Assembly: GCA_910585005.1 (NCBI GenBank)
Contig: CAJUCN010000014.1
Location: 26,479-90,478, forward strand
Length of the DNA stretch: 64,000 bases
Source of the DNA: an uncultured Lachnospiraceae bacterium
Lineage (GTDB): Bacteria; Bacillota; Clostridia; Lachnospirales; Lachnospiraceae
Direction of reading: 5' to 3'
Shown: one piece after another, positions 25,731-34,638 of the stretch
Position numbering within the stretch: position 1 is the first letter of the stretch
Layout of the letters: each line of letters starts with the position of its first letter
Notes under the pieces: generated by a model
What the model was told of the DNA's origin: nothing
Databases searched by the model: none
Seen by the model: only the letters and a program-made list of their open reading frames with translations
Translations under genes and position numbers: made by a program

Positions 25731-27065
25731 ATGGAACAGTTATCGCTTTTTACACAGGAAGTCAGTATGAATACCCCTCTTGCCAGCAGGATGCGTCCAC
25801 AGACGTTAGATGACTATATTGGTCAAGAACATCTGGTGGGAAAAGGGAAAGTGCTTCGTCAGATGCTGGATACGGATCGGATATCGTCCATGATATTTTG
25901 GGGTCCGCCTGGAGTGGGAAAAACCACGCTGGCGCGTATCATAGCGAACATGACACATTCGTCGTTTATTGATTTCAGCGCTGTCACAAGCGGCATTAAG
26001 GAAATAAAAGACGTGATGAAGCGGGCGGAGAATGATCGTATGATGGGATGGAAGACCATCGTATTTGTGGACGAGATCCACCGTTTTAATAAAGCCCAGC
26101 AAGATGCGTTCCTTCCCTATGTGGAAAAGGGTAGTATTATCCTGATTGGTGCAACGACAGAAAATCCGTCCTTTGAGATCAATTCAGCTCTCTTGTCAAG
26201 GTGTAAGGTGTTCGTCTTACAGGCATTGACCGAAGGAGACATTCGGAAACTTCTCCGTCATGCGCTGACGGAGAAAAAGGGCCTGGGGAATACCCCGATC
26301 CGTATAGAAGAAAGGCTGGTAAACGCCATAGCGGTTTTTGCTAACGGGGATGCCAGAGCTGCTCTAAATACATTGGACATGGCTGTTTTAAACGGGGAAA
26401 TACAGCCGGACGGTTCTATTGTGGTAAAGGAAGAGGTGTTGGAGCAGTGTGTTGGGAAGAAAATGCTTCTTTATGACCGGAACGGGGAGGAACATTATAA
26501 TTTGATTTCGGCCCTCCACAAGTCCATGCGGAACTCTGACCCGGACGCGGCAATTTATTGGCTGGCACGGATGCTGGAGGCGGGGGAAGATCCCCTTTAT
26601 ATCGCAAGGCGGCTGGTGCGGTTTGCCAGTGAAGATGTGGGGATTGCGGATTCCCAGGCGTTGCAGGTGGCGGTGGCCGCTTATCAGGCATGCCATTTTA
26701 ACGGGATGCCGGAATGTGATGTGAATTTAACCCACGCGGTGGTGTATTTATCTATGGCTCCCAAGTCCAATTCCCTTTATACCGGGTATGGCAAGGCAAA
26801 GGCGGATGCCATGCAAATGCTGGCGGAGCCGGTTCCATTGCAGATCCGCAACGGTGTGACCGGGCTGATGCAGGAGCTTCACTACGGGGAGGGCTATCAG
26901 TATGCCCATGATACAAAGGAGAAACTGACAGACATGGAATGCCTGCCGGAATCCCTTAAGGGAAAGGAATATTACCTGCCGGGAGATCAGGGGCAGGAGG
27001 CGGCGGTGAAAGAAAAGCTTGCGAAGGTCAAGGCGTTTCGCAGAAAGGTTACTCCGGATGGTTGA
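25731..27065 (+). CDS. rarA: Replication-associated recombination protein A
   Basis: This 444-residue AAA+ ATPase (MgsA/RarA, related to eukaryotic WRNIP1) acts at stalled replication forks and binds single-stranded-binding protein. The N-terminal PLASRMRPQTLDDYIGQEHL is the family start, Walker A is GPPGVGKTT near residue 60, Walker B is IVFVDEIHRF near 110, sensor 1 is GATTENPS, and the C-terminal helical tetramerisation region follows. Length is normal. The ribosome binding site GGAGG stands rather far (about 13 bases) from the ATG. The 3' end overlaps the convergent acetyltransferase gene by 17 bases. Confidence 0.96.
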   Translation: MEQLSLFTQEVSMNTPLASRMRPQTLDDYIGQEHLVGKGKVLRQMLDTDRISSMIFWGPPGVGKTTLARIIANMTHSSFIDFSAVTSGIKEIKDVMKRAENDRMMGWKTIVFVDEIHRFNKAQQDAFLPYVEKGSIILIGATTENPSFEINSALLSRCKVFVLQALTEGDIRKLLRHALTEKKGLGNTPIRIEERLVNAIAVFANGDARAALNTLDMAVLNGEIQPDGSIVVKEEVLEQCVGKKMLLYDRNGEEHYNLISALHKSMRNSDPDAAIYWLARMLEAGEDPLYIARRLVRFASEDVGIADSQALQVAVAAYQACHFNGMPECDVNLTHAVVYLSMAPKSNSLYTGYGKAKADAMQMLAEPVPLQIRNGVTGLMQELHYGEGYQYAHDTKEKLTDMECLPESLKGKEYYLPGDQGQEAAVKEKLAKVKAFRRKVTPDG

Positions 27066-27645
27066 TCTTTCGGATGACGCGGCAGGGATTTCCCACCGCC
27101 AGTGAATTTTCCGGGATGTCTTTGGTGACAACGCTGCCTGCCCCTATCACGGAGCCGGGGCCAATGGTTACACCCGGAAGGACAATCACGCCTCCGCCAA
27201 GCCAGCAGCCATCTCCGATTTCGATGGGAAGGGCATAGGTGCGGCAAAAATACTGGCCTGATTCCGGCTGCCAGTCCGGGGTCAGCCTTTGGGAGTGTTC
27301 CACAGGATGAGTTGCAGTATAAAGCTGTACATTGGATGCGATCAGCACATGGTTCCCAATGGTGATCTTATTGCAGTCCACAAAGGTGCAGTTCATGTTG
27401 ACGGATACATTGTTTCCCAGATAAATGTTACGCCCATAATCACACAAGAAAGGCTGGCCCACAGAGACATTTGTGCCAATGCCGCCAAATAATTGCTTTA
27501 GGATAGCCGTTTTTTCTTTTTTCTGTTCATAGGCAAGACAATGGTATTCCTTTAATAATTTTCTCGTTTGACGTTTGAATTCAAGAAAGATCTGATCGTG
27601 ACAGTCATACAATTCCCCCGCCATGCATTTTTCCAATTCTGTCAT
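27049..27645 (-). CDS. Sugar O-acetyltransferase (maltose/galactoside type)
   Basis: This 198-residue left-handed beta-helix enzyme transfers acetyl from acetyl-CoA to a sugar hydroxyl. The N-terminal Mac domain (MTELEKCMAGELYDCHDQ) is typical of maltose/galactoside acetyltransferases. Hexapeptide repeats run from about residue 75 to 185 (IYLGNNVSVN, ITIGNHVLIASN, VTIGPGSVIGAGSVV), and the catalytic histidine is expected in YTATHPVE. The start at 27645 has GGAGG six bases before it. The physiological substrate is unknown; the family is often thought to detoxify sugars that cannot be used. Confidence 0.9.
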   Translation of the reverse strand: MTELEKCMAGELYDCHDQIFLEFKRQTRKLLKEYHCLAYEQKKEKTAILKQLFGGIGTNVSVGQPFLCDYGRNIYLGNNVSVNMNCTFVDCNKITIGNHVLIASNVQLYTATHPVEHSQRLTPDWQPESGQYFCRTYALPIEIGDGCWLGGGVIVLPGVTIGPGSVIGAGSVVTKDIPENSLAVGNPCRVIRKINHPE

Positions 27646-27801
27646 TGTCAACCTCCGTATTTCTATTATTCTCGCTGTTTTTTCATTTTACTATAAAAAG
27701 AGGTTTATCTTCAACAGAATATCTGTTCGGAAAGATCTTGCAATCCCACTTTGACTATGCTATGATAAATACAAACAAATGTTCTGGTTAGAGGCGGGAT
27801 T

Positions 27802-29142
27802 ATGGAAAGCAGTTTGGTAGTCAGCACAAGTGAAAAGAAGATGTCCCTTATGGAAAAGCTTGGCATCCTTTCGGACGCCGCTAAGTATGATGTTTCCTGT
27901 TCATCCAGCGGCGTAGACCGTAAAGGGGACGGGAAGGGCATTGGCAATGCGGTAGCGGGAGGAATCTGCCATAGCTTTGGTGCAGATGGCAGGTGTATTT
28001 CTCTTTTAAAGGTTCTTTTTACCAACGAGTGTATTTACGATTGCAAATATTGTATCAACAGAAAGTCCAATGATGTGCCAAGGGCATCTTTTACACCGGA
28101 CGAGATCTGTGACCTTACGATCCAATTTTACCGCCGGAACTATATAGAAGGGTTATTCCTTAGTTCAGGAATCCTGCATAGCCCCACATATACGATGGAG
28201 CTGATCTATGAAGCGGTATATAAGCTTCGCACATGTTACCGCTTTCAGGGGTATATCCATGTGAAAGCAATTCCTGGGGCGGATCCGGAAATCGTACACA
28301 GGCTGGGACTTTTGGCTGACCGGATGAGTGTAAATCTGGAATTGCCAACGGCGGAGGGATTAAAGAGGCTGGCGCCTAACAAGCACCGGAAGAACATTTT
28401 ATCACCAATGAGGCAGATCCAGCAGGGAATTAGTCAGAGTAAGAACGAGCTTACGGTGTATAAACATGCGCCTTCTTTTGTCCCTGCCGGTCAGTCTACC
28501 CAGATGATTATCGGCGCAACACCGGAAAGCGATTATCAAATCATGACAGTGGCGGAAACCTTATATCAGAAATTTGATTTAAAAAGAGTGTATTACTCCG
28601 CCTTTGTCAGTGTGAATGCAGACAAGGATCTGCCGGCTCCTTTGGGGGGGCCTCCGCTTCTTAGAGAGCACAGGCTTTATCAGGCGGACTGGCTGCTGCG
28701 TTTTTATGGATTTGAGGCACAGGAACTTTTAAGCGAAAGCAAACCGAATTTTAATGTACTGCTTGATCCAAAGGCCGATTGGGCATTGCGGCATTTGGAA
28801 CTGTTTCCGGTAGAAATCAACCGCGCGGATTACAAAATGATTTTGCGGGTGCCGGGGATCGGGGTAAAAAGCGCACAGAGGATCGTCCGGGCGAGAAGAA
28901 ACGGGAATCTTACGTTTGATGCCCTGAAAAAGATAGGGGTTACGCTGAAACGGGCATTATATTTTATCACTTGCAATGGAAAAATGATGTATCCGACGAA
29001 AGTGGAAGAGGATTACATTACCCGGCATTTGATCGACGGTAAAGAGAAACTTCCCTTTGACCGGGACGGAATGACCTACAGGCAGCTTTCTTTGTTTGAT
29101 GATTATCATTATGAGGAGACGGGATGGAAGAATATTATCTGA
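27802..29142 (+). CDS. Putative DNA modification/repair radical SAM protein (TIGR03916 type)
   Basis: This 446-residue protein has the radical-SAM cluster motif C77-x3-C81-x2-C84 (CIYDCKYC) in the N-terminal third, followed by a TIM-barrel region (LSSGILHSPTYTMELI, LELPTAEGLKRLAPNKHR). Its C-terminal part (about 345-370) contains a helix-hairpin-helix DNA-binding motif, RVPGIGVKSAQRIVRAR. This order matches the family named putative DNA modification/repair radical SAM protein, whose reaction is not established. The next gene overlaps by 19 bases and encodes the regular partner family. The ATG at 27802 has a weak GAGGCGGG; a start at 27841 is possible. Confidence 0.92.
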   Translation: MESSLVVSTSEKKMSLMEKLGILSDAAKYDVSCSSSGVDRKGDGKGIGNAVAGGICHSFGADGRCISLLKVLFTNECIYDCKYCINRKSNDVPRASFTPDEICDLTIQFYRRNYIEGLFLSSGILHSPTYTMELIYEAVYKLRTCYRFQGYIHVKAIPGADPEIVHRLGLLADRMSVNLELPTAEGLKRLAPNKHRKNILSPMRQIQQGISQSKNELTVYKHAPSFVPAGQSTQMIIGATPESDYQIMTVAETLYQKFDLKRVYYSAFVSVNADKDLPAPLGGPPLLREHRLYQADWLLRFYGFEAQELLSESKPNFNVLLDPKADWALRHLELFPVEINRADYKMILRVPGIGVKSAQRIVRARRNGNLTFDALKKIGVTLKRALYFITCNGKMMYPTKVEEDYITRHLIDGKEKLPFDRDGMTYRQLSLFDDYHYEETGWKNII

Positions 29143-29891
29143 TCTGTGAGGATTCCCTGGAAGGGATCTTTACAGGAATCTATGATGCCTATTTGATGAA
29201 AAGGCCCCATGAGCAGATCCATATTTGTGTGGGGGAAGAAAGCAATTACCGGTTGTTTGCAGTATATGAAGACCACAAGCCGGATGAACAAAAAGCGGTC
29301 AAGGTAGCCCGCACGATTGGGCGGGAGTTTGGCGGCGAAACATATATGTCTATTTGCAGGGCGCTTGCATCACCGGAAGGGGACAAGGGGGAGGCGGTTT
29401 ATAAGACGGTGGTGGCAGGGCTAAAGATGAAAAACAGAAAAGACGTGATGGGAAATCTTATGGATCCTTATGTGCACAGGGTATTTCAACTTTCCAGGTT
29501 TACGGCAAACGAGGCTCATTATCATGTGGAATTTTTGAGATTCAGGGAGCTTGAAAATGGCATCTTATATGCGGAGATCGGGCCGAAAAACAATATTGTC
29601 ACATTGATCATGCCCCATTTTGCAGACCGGTTTCCCTTAGAGAATTTCGTTATCTATGATGAGAAGAGGAATATCTATGCAATACATCCGGCAGGCAAAG
29701 AATGGTATTTGGTATGCGGCGATGAAGGGGAAGGACGGATGGAGCATCAGTTTTCGGAAGGGGAGAAAAAATATGGGGAACTGTTTTGCAGTTTCTTTCA
29801 TACGATAGCAATAAAGGAGCGTGGAAACAATACGCTTCAAAGGAATATGCTGCCGCTTCGCTACCGCAAGTATATGACAGAGTTTTTGTAA
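29124..29891 (+). CDS. TIGR03915 family probable DNA metabolism protein
   Basis: This 255-residue protein matches the family that accompanies the radical-SAM repair protein (start YYLICEDSLEGIFTGIYDAY, middle DPYVHRVFQLSRFTANEAHYHVE, end LPLRYRKYMTEF). No catalytic motif is recognised and there is no Cys cluster. In some genomes this unit is fused to or followed by a uracil-DNA-glycosylase-family domain; here that domain is missing from both the gene and the surroundings. The 19-base overlap with the radical-SAM gene shows cotranscription and likely complex formation. A terminator follows. Confidence 0.92.
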   Translation: MEEYYLICEDSLEGIFTGIYDAYLMKRPHEQIHICVGEESNYRLFAVYEDHKPDEQKAVKVARTIGREFGGETYMSICRALASPEGDKGEAVYKTVVAGLKMKNRKDVMGNLMDPYVHRVFQLSRFTANEAHYHVEFLRFRELENGILYAEIGPKNNIVTLIMPHFADRFPLENFVIYDEKRNIYAIHPAGKEWYLVCGDEGEGRMEHQFSEGEKKYGELFCSFFHTIAIKERGNNTLQRNMLPLRYRKYMTEFL

Positions 29892-29914
29892 GAATATTAG
29901 CGATGAATAACAGC

Positions 29915-29947
29915 ATATTCCCTAAAAAATGGGAAATATTATTTTTA
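29915..29947 (+). terminator. Terminator after the radical-SAM/TIGR03915 pair
   Basis: ATATTCCC (29915-29922) pairs with GGGAAATAT (29931-29939) with one bulge; the loop is A-rich and a T-rich tract follows. Confidence 0.65.
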
Positions 29948-30024
29948 TACCAAAAAATCCGATAGAATATCAGACAATAATGAGTAATATTGGAAAATTT
30001 GCTGGATTGTATTGGAAAAAAGAC

Positions 30025-30078
30025 TTTACAAATACAAAGTAGGGTGGTAATCTTGTTCAAAGTACAAGAAAACGTTTT
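30025..30078 (+). promoter_or_regulatory. Promoter and operator-like palindrome before the HPr-like gene
   Basis: TTTACA (30025-30030) and TAATCT (30048-30053) are 17 bases apart. Fifteen bases downstream lies AAAACGTTTT (30069-30078), the same ten-base palindrome core seen before glgP at 4211-4220, here in a position where a bound repressor would act as a roadblock. Confidence 0.5.
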
Positions 30079-30113
30079 TTTCAAACTGCGCTTAGTAAAG
30101 GAAAGGTGAGAAA

Positions 30114-30341
30114 ATGAAGCAGTGTAGAATCAAATTAAGGCTTGATGAAGTAAAGAATTTTGTGGAGACTGCCAGCAGATGCGATTTTGACATTGACGTT
30201 TCATATAACAGGTTTACTGTAGATGCCAAATCCATCGTTGGAGTGCTGGGGCTTGACTTGAACCGGATTTTGACCGTGACTTATGATGGTTATGATCCGG
30301 AGTTTGAAGAGCTGATGAAAAACTTTGCGATGGCAAGCTGA
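30114..30341 (+). CDS. HPr-like protein lacking the phospho-accepting histidine
   Basis: This 75-residue protein follows the HPr fold pattern from FVETASRCDFDIDVSYNRFTVDAKSIVGV onward, including Ser40 in the KSIVGVLGLD segment that corresponds to the regulatory Ser46 of HPr. The N-terminal GLHARPA active-site segment is replaced by RLDEVK, so there is no His15 and it cannot carry PTS phosphate in the usual way. It is therefore closer in logic to Crh (a regulatory HPr paralogue with Ser46 but no His15) than to HPr. It stands alone, with its own promoter and terminator. Confidence 0.82.
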   Translation: MKQCRIKLRLDEVKNFVETASRCDFDIDVSYNRFTVDAKSIVGVLGLDLNRILTVTYDGYDPEFEELMKNFAMAS

Positions 30342-30369
30342 TTTTGGCAAAAGTGAATAGGATCAAAAG

Positions 30370-30412
30370 ACTCCCTGCAGAAGAAGGTTACATCCTTTAG
30401 CAGGGAGTTTTT
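30370..30412 (+). terminator. Terminator after the HPr-like gene
   Basis: ACTCCCTGC (30370-30378) pairs perfectly with GCAGGGAGT (30400-30408), followed by TTTTT. Confidence 0.85.
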
Positions 30413-30518
30413 GTATTGGAATAGGAGTCACCACTTCTTTGATTGACACATTTTATGCCCCTGGGGTACTATGGTCTTACAGTTTTTTGAAAGTCAAACA
30501 GGGACAGGGAAGGTACAT

Positions 30519-32945
30519 ATGGAAATTCAGATATCAGTAAGGGGCCTTGTGGAATTTATTTTGCGTTCCGGAAATATTGATAACAGGAAAGCATCATCGC
30601 CTGAAAATGCCATGCAGGAGGGTGGGCGCATCCACCGGATGATTCAACGTCGTATGGGAGCAGATTATCATGCGGAAGTAATGCTCCGCTATGTTTATGC
30701 TACGGAGAATTATGAGATCCACATCGATGGGCGGGCGGATGGGATTTTGATTCAGCCCATGGGGGAACTGGCTCAGACACCAGAATTGACAGATGTGTCA
30801 GTTGCCCCTGCATACCGGGATCTGGTGACAGTGACGATCGATGAAATCAAGGGAACTTACAGGGACTTGGCCAAAATCAGGGAAGCCCAGGGGGTACATC
30901 TGGCACAGGCAAAGTGCTATGCCTATATTTATGGAAACCAGAACGATTTAAAAAGGATCAGGGTCAGGCTGACTTATTGCAATATAGATACGGAGGAAAT
31001 AAAATATTTTCACTTTGAGTATGGGATGGAAGAACTGTCAGAATGGTTTATTGACGTAATGAGTCAATATAGGAAATGGGCGGACTTTCAGTTTGAATGG
31101 CAAAAGATGCGCCAGGAAAGTATTAAACAGATGGAATTTCCATTTCCCTACAGGGAAGGGCAAAAAGAGCTGGTCACTTATGTCTATCAGACCATCTATC
31201 ACAAAAGGAAGTTGTTTTTAGAAGCTCCTACAGGTGTGGGCAAGACCATTTCCACACTGTTTCCGGCAGTGAAGTCCATGGGGGAGGGAAGAGGGCAGAG
31301 GATCTTTTATCTGACTGCCAAGACGATCACAAGGACGGTGGCGGATGAAGCGGCACAGTTGATGAGAAATCAGGGACTAAAGCTTAAGAGTGTTATATTG
31401 ACTGCTAAGGACAAGATATGTTTTATGGAAGAAACTGAGTGCAATCCGGTTTACTGCCCTTATGCAAATGGGCATTATGACCGTATCAATGAAGCGATAT
31501 ATGATTTGTTGACTCATTCGGATAATTTCAATCGGGAACAAATAGAGGCGTATGCCAAGAGGCATCAGGTTTGTCCCTTTGAGATGACATTGGATATGAG
31601 CTTGTTTGCTGATCTGGTGATCTGTGACTATAATTATCTGTTTGATCCTCATGTGTATTTAAAACGTTTTTTTACGGAGGGTATCAGGGAAGACTATATT
31701 TTTTTGATTGACGAGGCGCACAACCTGGTGGACAGGGGAAGGGAAATGTACAGTGCAGTGCTTGTAAAAGAAGATTTTCTTGCCCTGAAAAAGGCGGTAA
31801 AGGAATACGATGGAAGGATGTACCGGCAGCTAGAGAAATGTAACCGGGAACTGCTTGAGTTAAAACGGGCATGTGAAGACTATGAGTATTTGGATATAGA
31901 GGAAGCATCCGGTTTTGTGCGCCAGGTGGTGACCTTATCGGGTATTATGGAGAATTATTTGGAAGATCATGAGGACAGCCCGGTGCGGAAGGAGGTGCTG
32001 GATTTTTATTTTGAGGTTAGCCACTTTCTTCTGATCAATGATAAACTAGACAGGAATTATGTGATCTATACACAGATGGAGGCGGAGGGAGGGTTTATGA
32101 TCAGGCTTTTTTGTGTGAATCCTTCCAAAAATCTGCGGGAATGTATGATGCGGGGTCGGAGTGCGATTCTTTTTTCCGCAACACTGCTGCCAATCCAGTA
32201 TTATAAAAGGCTTCTTGGAGCGGAGGAGGGGGATTATGAAGTTTATGCGAAGTCCGTCTTTGACTCCCGGAAAAAGGGGCTGTTTCTTGCCAGTGATGTG
32301 ACCAGCAGGTATACAAGAAGGTCGGATATGGAGTATTACAAGATTGCCTCTTATATCCATAAGATTGTCAGCAGGCGGGATGGCAATTATATGATTTTTT
32401 TCCCCTCACATGCATTTTTGAAAAATGTATACGAGTTGTATTGCAGTCATTTTCACGTCCCGGGCCGGGTAGAATGTATGATCCAGGAGGAATATATGGA
32501 CGAGGAGAGCCGGGAATCATTTTTAAAATGCTTTGATATGCAGAAAACGGCGGAAGACAGGTCTCTTTTGGGGTTTTGCGTGTTGGGAGGGATATTCAGC
32601 GAAGGAATTGATTTGAAACGGGACAGGCTTATCGGAGCAGTGGTGGTAGGGACCGGCCTGCCACAGGTATGTGTTGAAAGAGAAATCCTGAAAGCTTTCT
32701 TTGATGCACAGGGGGATCATGGTTTTGACTTTGCCTATCGTTTTCCGGGAATGAACAAGGTCTTGCAGGCAGCGGGAAGAGTGATCCGTACCGTGGAGGA
32801 TGTAGGGATCGTAGCGCTTTTGGATGAAAGGTTTTTGTCGGCAGCTTACCTTAAACTGTTTCCCAGGGAATGGGAAACTTATGAGAGGGTGTCTTTGGAG
32901 CAGGTGGAAAATCGTGTGGAGCGGTTTTGGAACGAGTGGCTTTAG
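30519..32945 (+). CDS. PD-(D/E)XK nuclease-XPD/DinG-type helicase fusion
   Basis: This 808-residue protein starts with a Cas4/RecB-like nuclease domain (about 1-200), with D74 in GRADGI, E109-x-K111 in DEIKGTY and a following Q-x-K-C-Y motif typical of Cas4-like nucleases. The helicase follows: Walker A GVGKT (239-243), DEAH box 398-401, and between them four cysteines, C301, C308, C313 and C352, placed as in the 4Fe-4S domain of XPD and DinG. The helicase C-terminal domain (ILFSATLLP, GIFSEGIDLKGD-like, QAAGRVIRT) is complete. It should unwind DNA 5'-to-3' and may trim ends. AGGGAAGGT precedes the ATG at 30519; the frame is open upstream. Confidence 0.9.
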   Translation: MEIQISVRGLVEFILRSGNIDNRKASSPENAMQEGGRIHRMIQRRMGADYHAEVMLRYVYATENYEIHIDGRADGILIQPMGELAQTPELTDVSVAPAYRDLVTVTIDEIKGTYRDLAKIREAQGVHLAQAKCYAYIYGNQNDLKRIRVRLTYCNIDTEEIKYFHFEYGMEELSEWFIDVMSQYRKWADFQFEWQKMRQESIKQMEFPFPYREGQKELVTYVYQTIYHKRKLFLEAPTGVGKTISTLFPAVKSMGEGRGQRIFYLTAKTITRTVADEAAQLMRNQGLKLKSVILTAKDKICFMEETECNPVYCPYANGHYDRINEAIYDLLTHSDNFNREQIEAYAKRHQVCPFEMTLDMSLFADLVICDYNYLFDPHVYLKRFFTEGIREDYIFLIDEAHNLVDRGREMYSAVLVKEDFLALKKAVKEYDGRMYRQLEKCNRELLELKRACEDYEYLDIEEASGFVRQVVTLSGIMENYLEDHEDSPVRKEVLDFYFEVSHFLLINDKLDRNYVIYTQMEAEGGFMIRLFCVNPSKNLRECMMRGRSAILFSATLLPIQYYKRLLGAEEGDYEVYAKSVFDSRKKGLFLASDVTSRYTRRSDMEYYKIASYIHKIVSRRDGNYMIFFPSHAFLKNVYELYCSHFHVPGRVECMIQEEYMDEESRESFLKCFDMQKTAEDRSLLGFCVLGGIFSEGIDLKRDRLIGAVVVGTGLPQVCVEREILKAFFDAQGDHGFDFAYRFPGMNKVLQAAGRVIRTVEDVGIVALLDERFLSAAYLKLFPREWETYERVSLEQVENRVERFWNEWL

Positions 32946-33206
32946 AGGGAATGAAGGATAGAATGAGAAATGACGTCATTTTTTAAAAGAAAAGTTGTGG
33001 GGGATAACTATTATGACAGATGCGTCATTGTGGATAACTCTGTGGAAATTGGGGATTTCTCATATTTTATGGATTTTTTGGGTAAAAATTATTCGTTGTT
33101 TTTTAGTGAATGATTGCAAGAGGCATGATTCAAAAAAAGAAAAATACTTATATAGTCAATGAAAGGGCAGTGAATATTGACTGAATCCGTTTTTTCTCCC
33201 TATAGA
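32946..33206. other. AT-rich intergenic region with a DnaA-box match and a palindrome
   Basis: No gene is seen in this stretch between the helicase and the GH13 gene. It contains the perfect palindrome AAATGACGTCATTT (32968-32981), a perfect DnaA-box match on the minus strand, TGTGGATAA (33029-33037), and a similar imperfect one upstream (GTGGGGGATAAC). A single box is not evidence for an origin. The helicase gene has no clear intrinsic terminator here. Confidence 0.6.
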
Positions 33207-33235
33207 TATACAGAAAGTGGAAAATATGGTATACT
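33207..33235 (+). promoter_or_regulatory. Promoter of the GH13 gene
   Basis: TATACA (33207-33212) and TATACT (33230-33235) are 17 bases apart. The ribosome binding site AGGAGG is at 33298-33303, nine bases before the start codon. Confidence 0.6.
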
Positions 33236-33312
33236 TTTAAAGTCGGGAGTGGATTTTCGGCAGTAATGGAAACAATACCAGAAGAAACAAACGAAACAGG
33301 AGGCATAATGCT

Positions 33313-34623
33313 ATGTGGGCATATGAAAGTGTTTTTTATCAAATTTACCCCCTTGGATTTTGCGGGGCGCCTTTTGAAAATGATGGGGTTTTGGAACATC
33401 GGATTTTGAAGGTAAATGAGTGGATTCCTCATATAAAGAAGCTGGGAGCTAACGCTGTTTATTTTTCTCCGGTATTTGAGTCAGATACCCATGGATATAA
33501 TACCCGGGATTACACGAAGATCGATACACGTCTGGGAACCAATAAGGATTTTGGGCAGGTATGCGCCGATTTGCATAAGGAAGGGATCCGGGTTGTGCTG
33601 GACGGAGTTTTCAACCATGTGGGCAGAGGTTTTTGGGCGTTTCAGGACGTATTGCAAAAACGTTGGGATTCTCCATATAAGGATTGGTTTCATATCAGCT
33701 TTGATGGAAATTCTAATTATAATGATGGCCTTTGGTATGAGGGATGGGAAGGCAATTACGATTTAGTAAAGCTGAATCTTAGAAATGACGCGGTGGTCAA
33801 CCATATTTTGGAGGCAGTAAAAGGCTGGGTAGAGGAATTTGACATTGACGGGCTTCGGCTTGATGTGGCATATTGCCTGGATCATGACTTTTTGCGTAGG
33901 CTCCGTCAATTTTGCAACAGCCTGAAGCCGGATTTCTTTTTGGTAGGAGAAACCCTGCATGGAGATTATAACCAGTGGGCAAATGAGAGTATGTGCCATT
34001 CCGTTACCAATTATGAATGTTATAAGGGATTGCATTCCAGTTTTAACAGTATGAATATGTTTGAGATCGTTCATTCCCTGCTGCGCCAATTTGGGCCGGA
34101 GAACTGGACTCTTTACAAAGGCAAGCATTTATTGTCTTTTGTAGATAATCATGACGTTTCAAGAGTGGCAAGTATCTTGAATAATGAGGCCCATCTTCCG
34201 CTGATCTATGCCATGAGTTTTGGTATGCCAGGGATCCCTTGTGTGTATTATGGAAGCGAGTGGGGAGCAAAGGCGGATAAAAGAGAAGGGGATCCGGCCC
34301 TTAGGGCATGTTTTGATGAACCGGTAGAAAATAAACTGACAGAATGGATCAGCAAACTGGCAGCAGCCAAAAAGGAATCTAAGGCGCTGAATTATGGTGA
34401 TTTCAGGTCTGTGGTTTTGACCAACAAGCAGTGTATATTTGAACGTAAGGCAGATGGGGAGCGGGTGTTTGTTGCAGTCAATGCGGACGGGGAAAGCTAT
34501 ACCGCACATTTTGACGCTGGCTGTGGGACAGCGGTGGATTTGATTACCGGCCAGCTCCATGATTTTGGCGGGGGCAGCACGTTACCCCCTTACAGTGCAT
34601 ATTTTTGGAAAATGGAAAGATAA
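33313..34623 (+). CDS. GH13 alpha-amylase family enzyme
   Basis: This 436-residue cytoplasmic enzyme has no signal peptide. The four GH13 regions are present: DGVFNHVG (region I), GLRLDVA with nucleophile D184 (II), VGETLHG with acid/base E213 (III), and FVDNHD with D281 (IV). The N-terminal domain seen in cyclomaltodextrinases and neopullulanases is absent, and the length is short, with only a small C-terminal beta domain. It probably hydrolyses maltodextrins or related alpha-glucosides taken into the cell. Exact specificity cannot be told. It is monocistronic here, although glycogen phosphorylase elsewhere in the window acts on similar substrates. Confidence 0.92.
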   Translation: MWAYESVFYQIYPLGFCGAPFENDGVLEHRILKVNEWIPHIKKLGANAVYFSPVFESDTHGYNTRDYTKIDTRLGTNKDFGQVCADLHKEGIRVVLDGVFNHVGRGFWAFQDVLQKRWDSPYKDWFHISFDGNSNYNDGLWYEGWEGNYDLVKLNLRNDAVVNHILEAVKGWVEEFDIDGLRLDVAYCLDHDFLRRLRQFCNSLKPDFFLVGETLHGDYNQWANESMCHSVTNYECYKGLHSSFNSMNMFEIVHSLLRQFGPENWTLYKGKHLLSFVDNHDVSRVASILNNEAHLPLIYAMSFGMPGIPCVYYGSEWGAKADKREGDPALRACFDEPVENKLTEWISKLAAAKKESKALNYGDFRSVVLTNKQCIFERKADGERVFVAVNADGESYTAHFDAGCGTAVDLITGQLHDFGGGSTLPPYSAYFWKMER

Positions 34624-34638
34624 TTAAATAAATAAAAA

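Noticed and set aside
32946..33312. Idea that the DnaA-box-like motif marks a replication origin
   Set aside because: Only one perfect box is present, no dnaA, dnaN or clustered boxes exist, and the surrounding genes are not origin genes.
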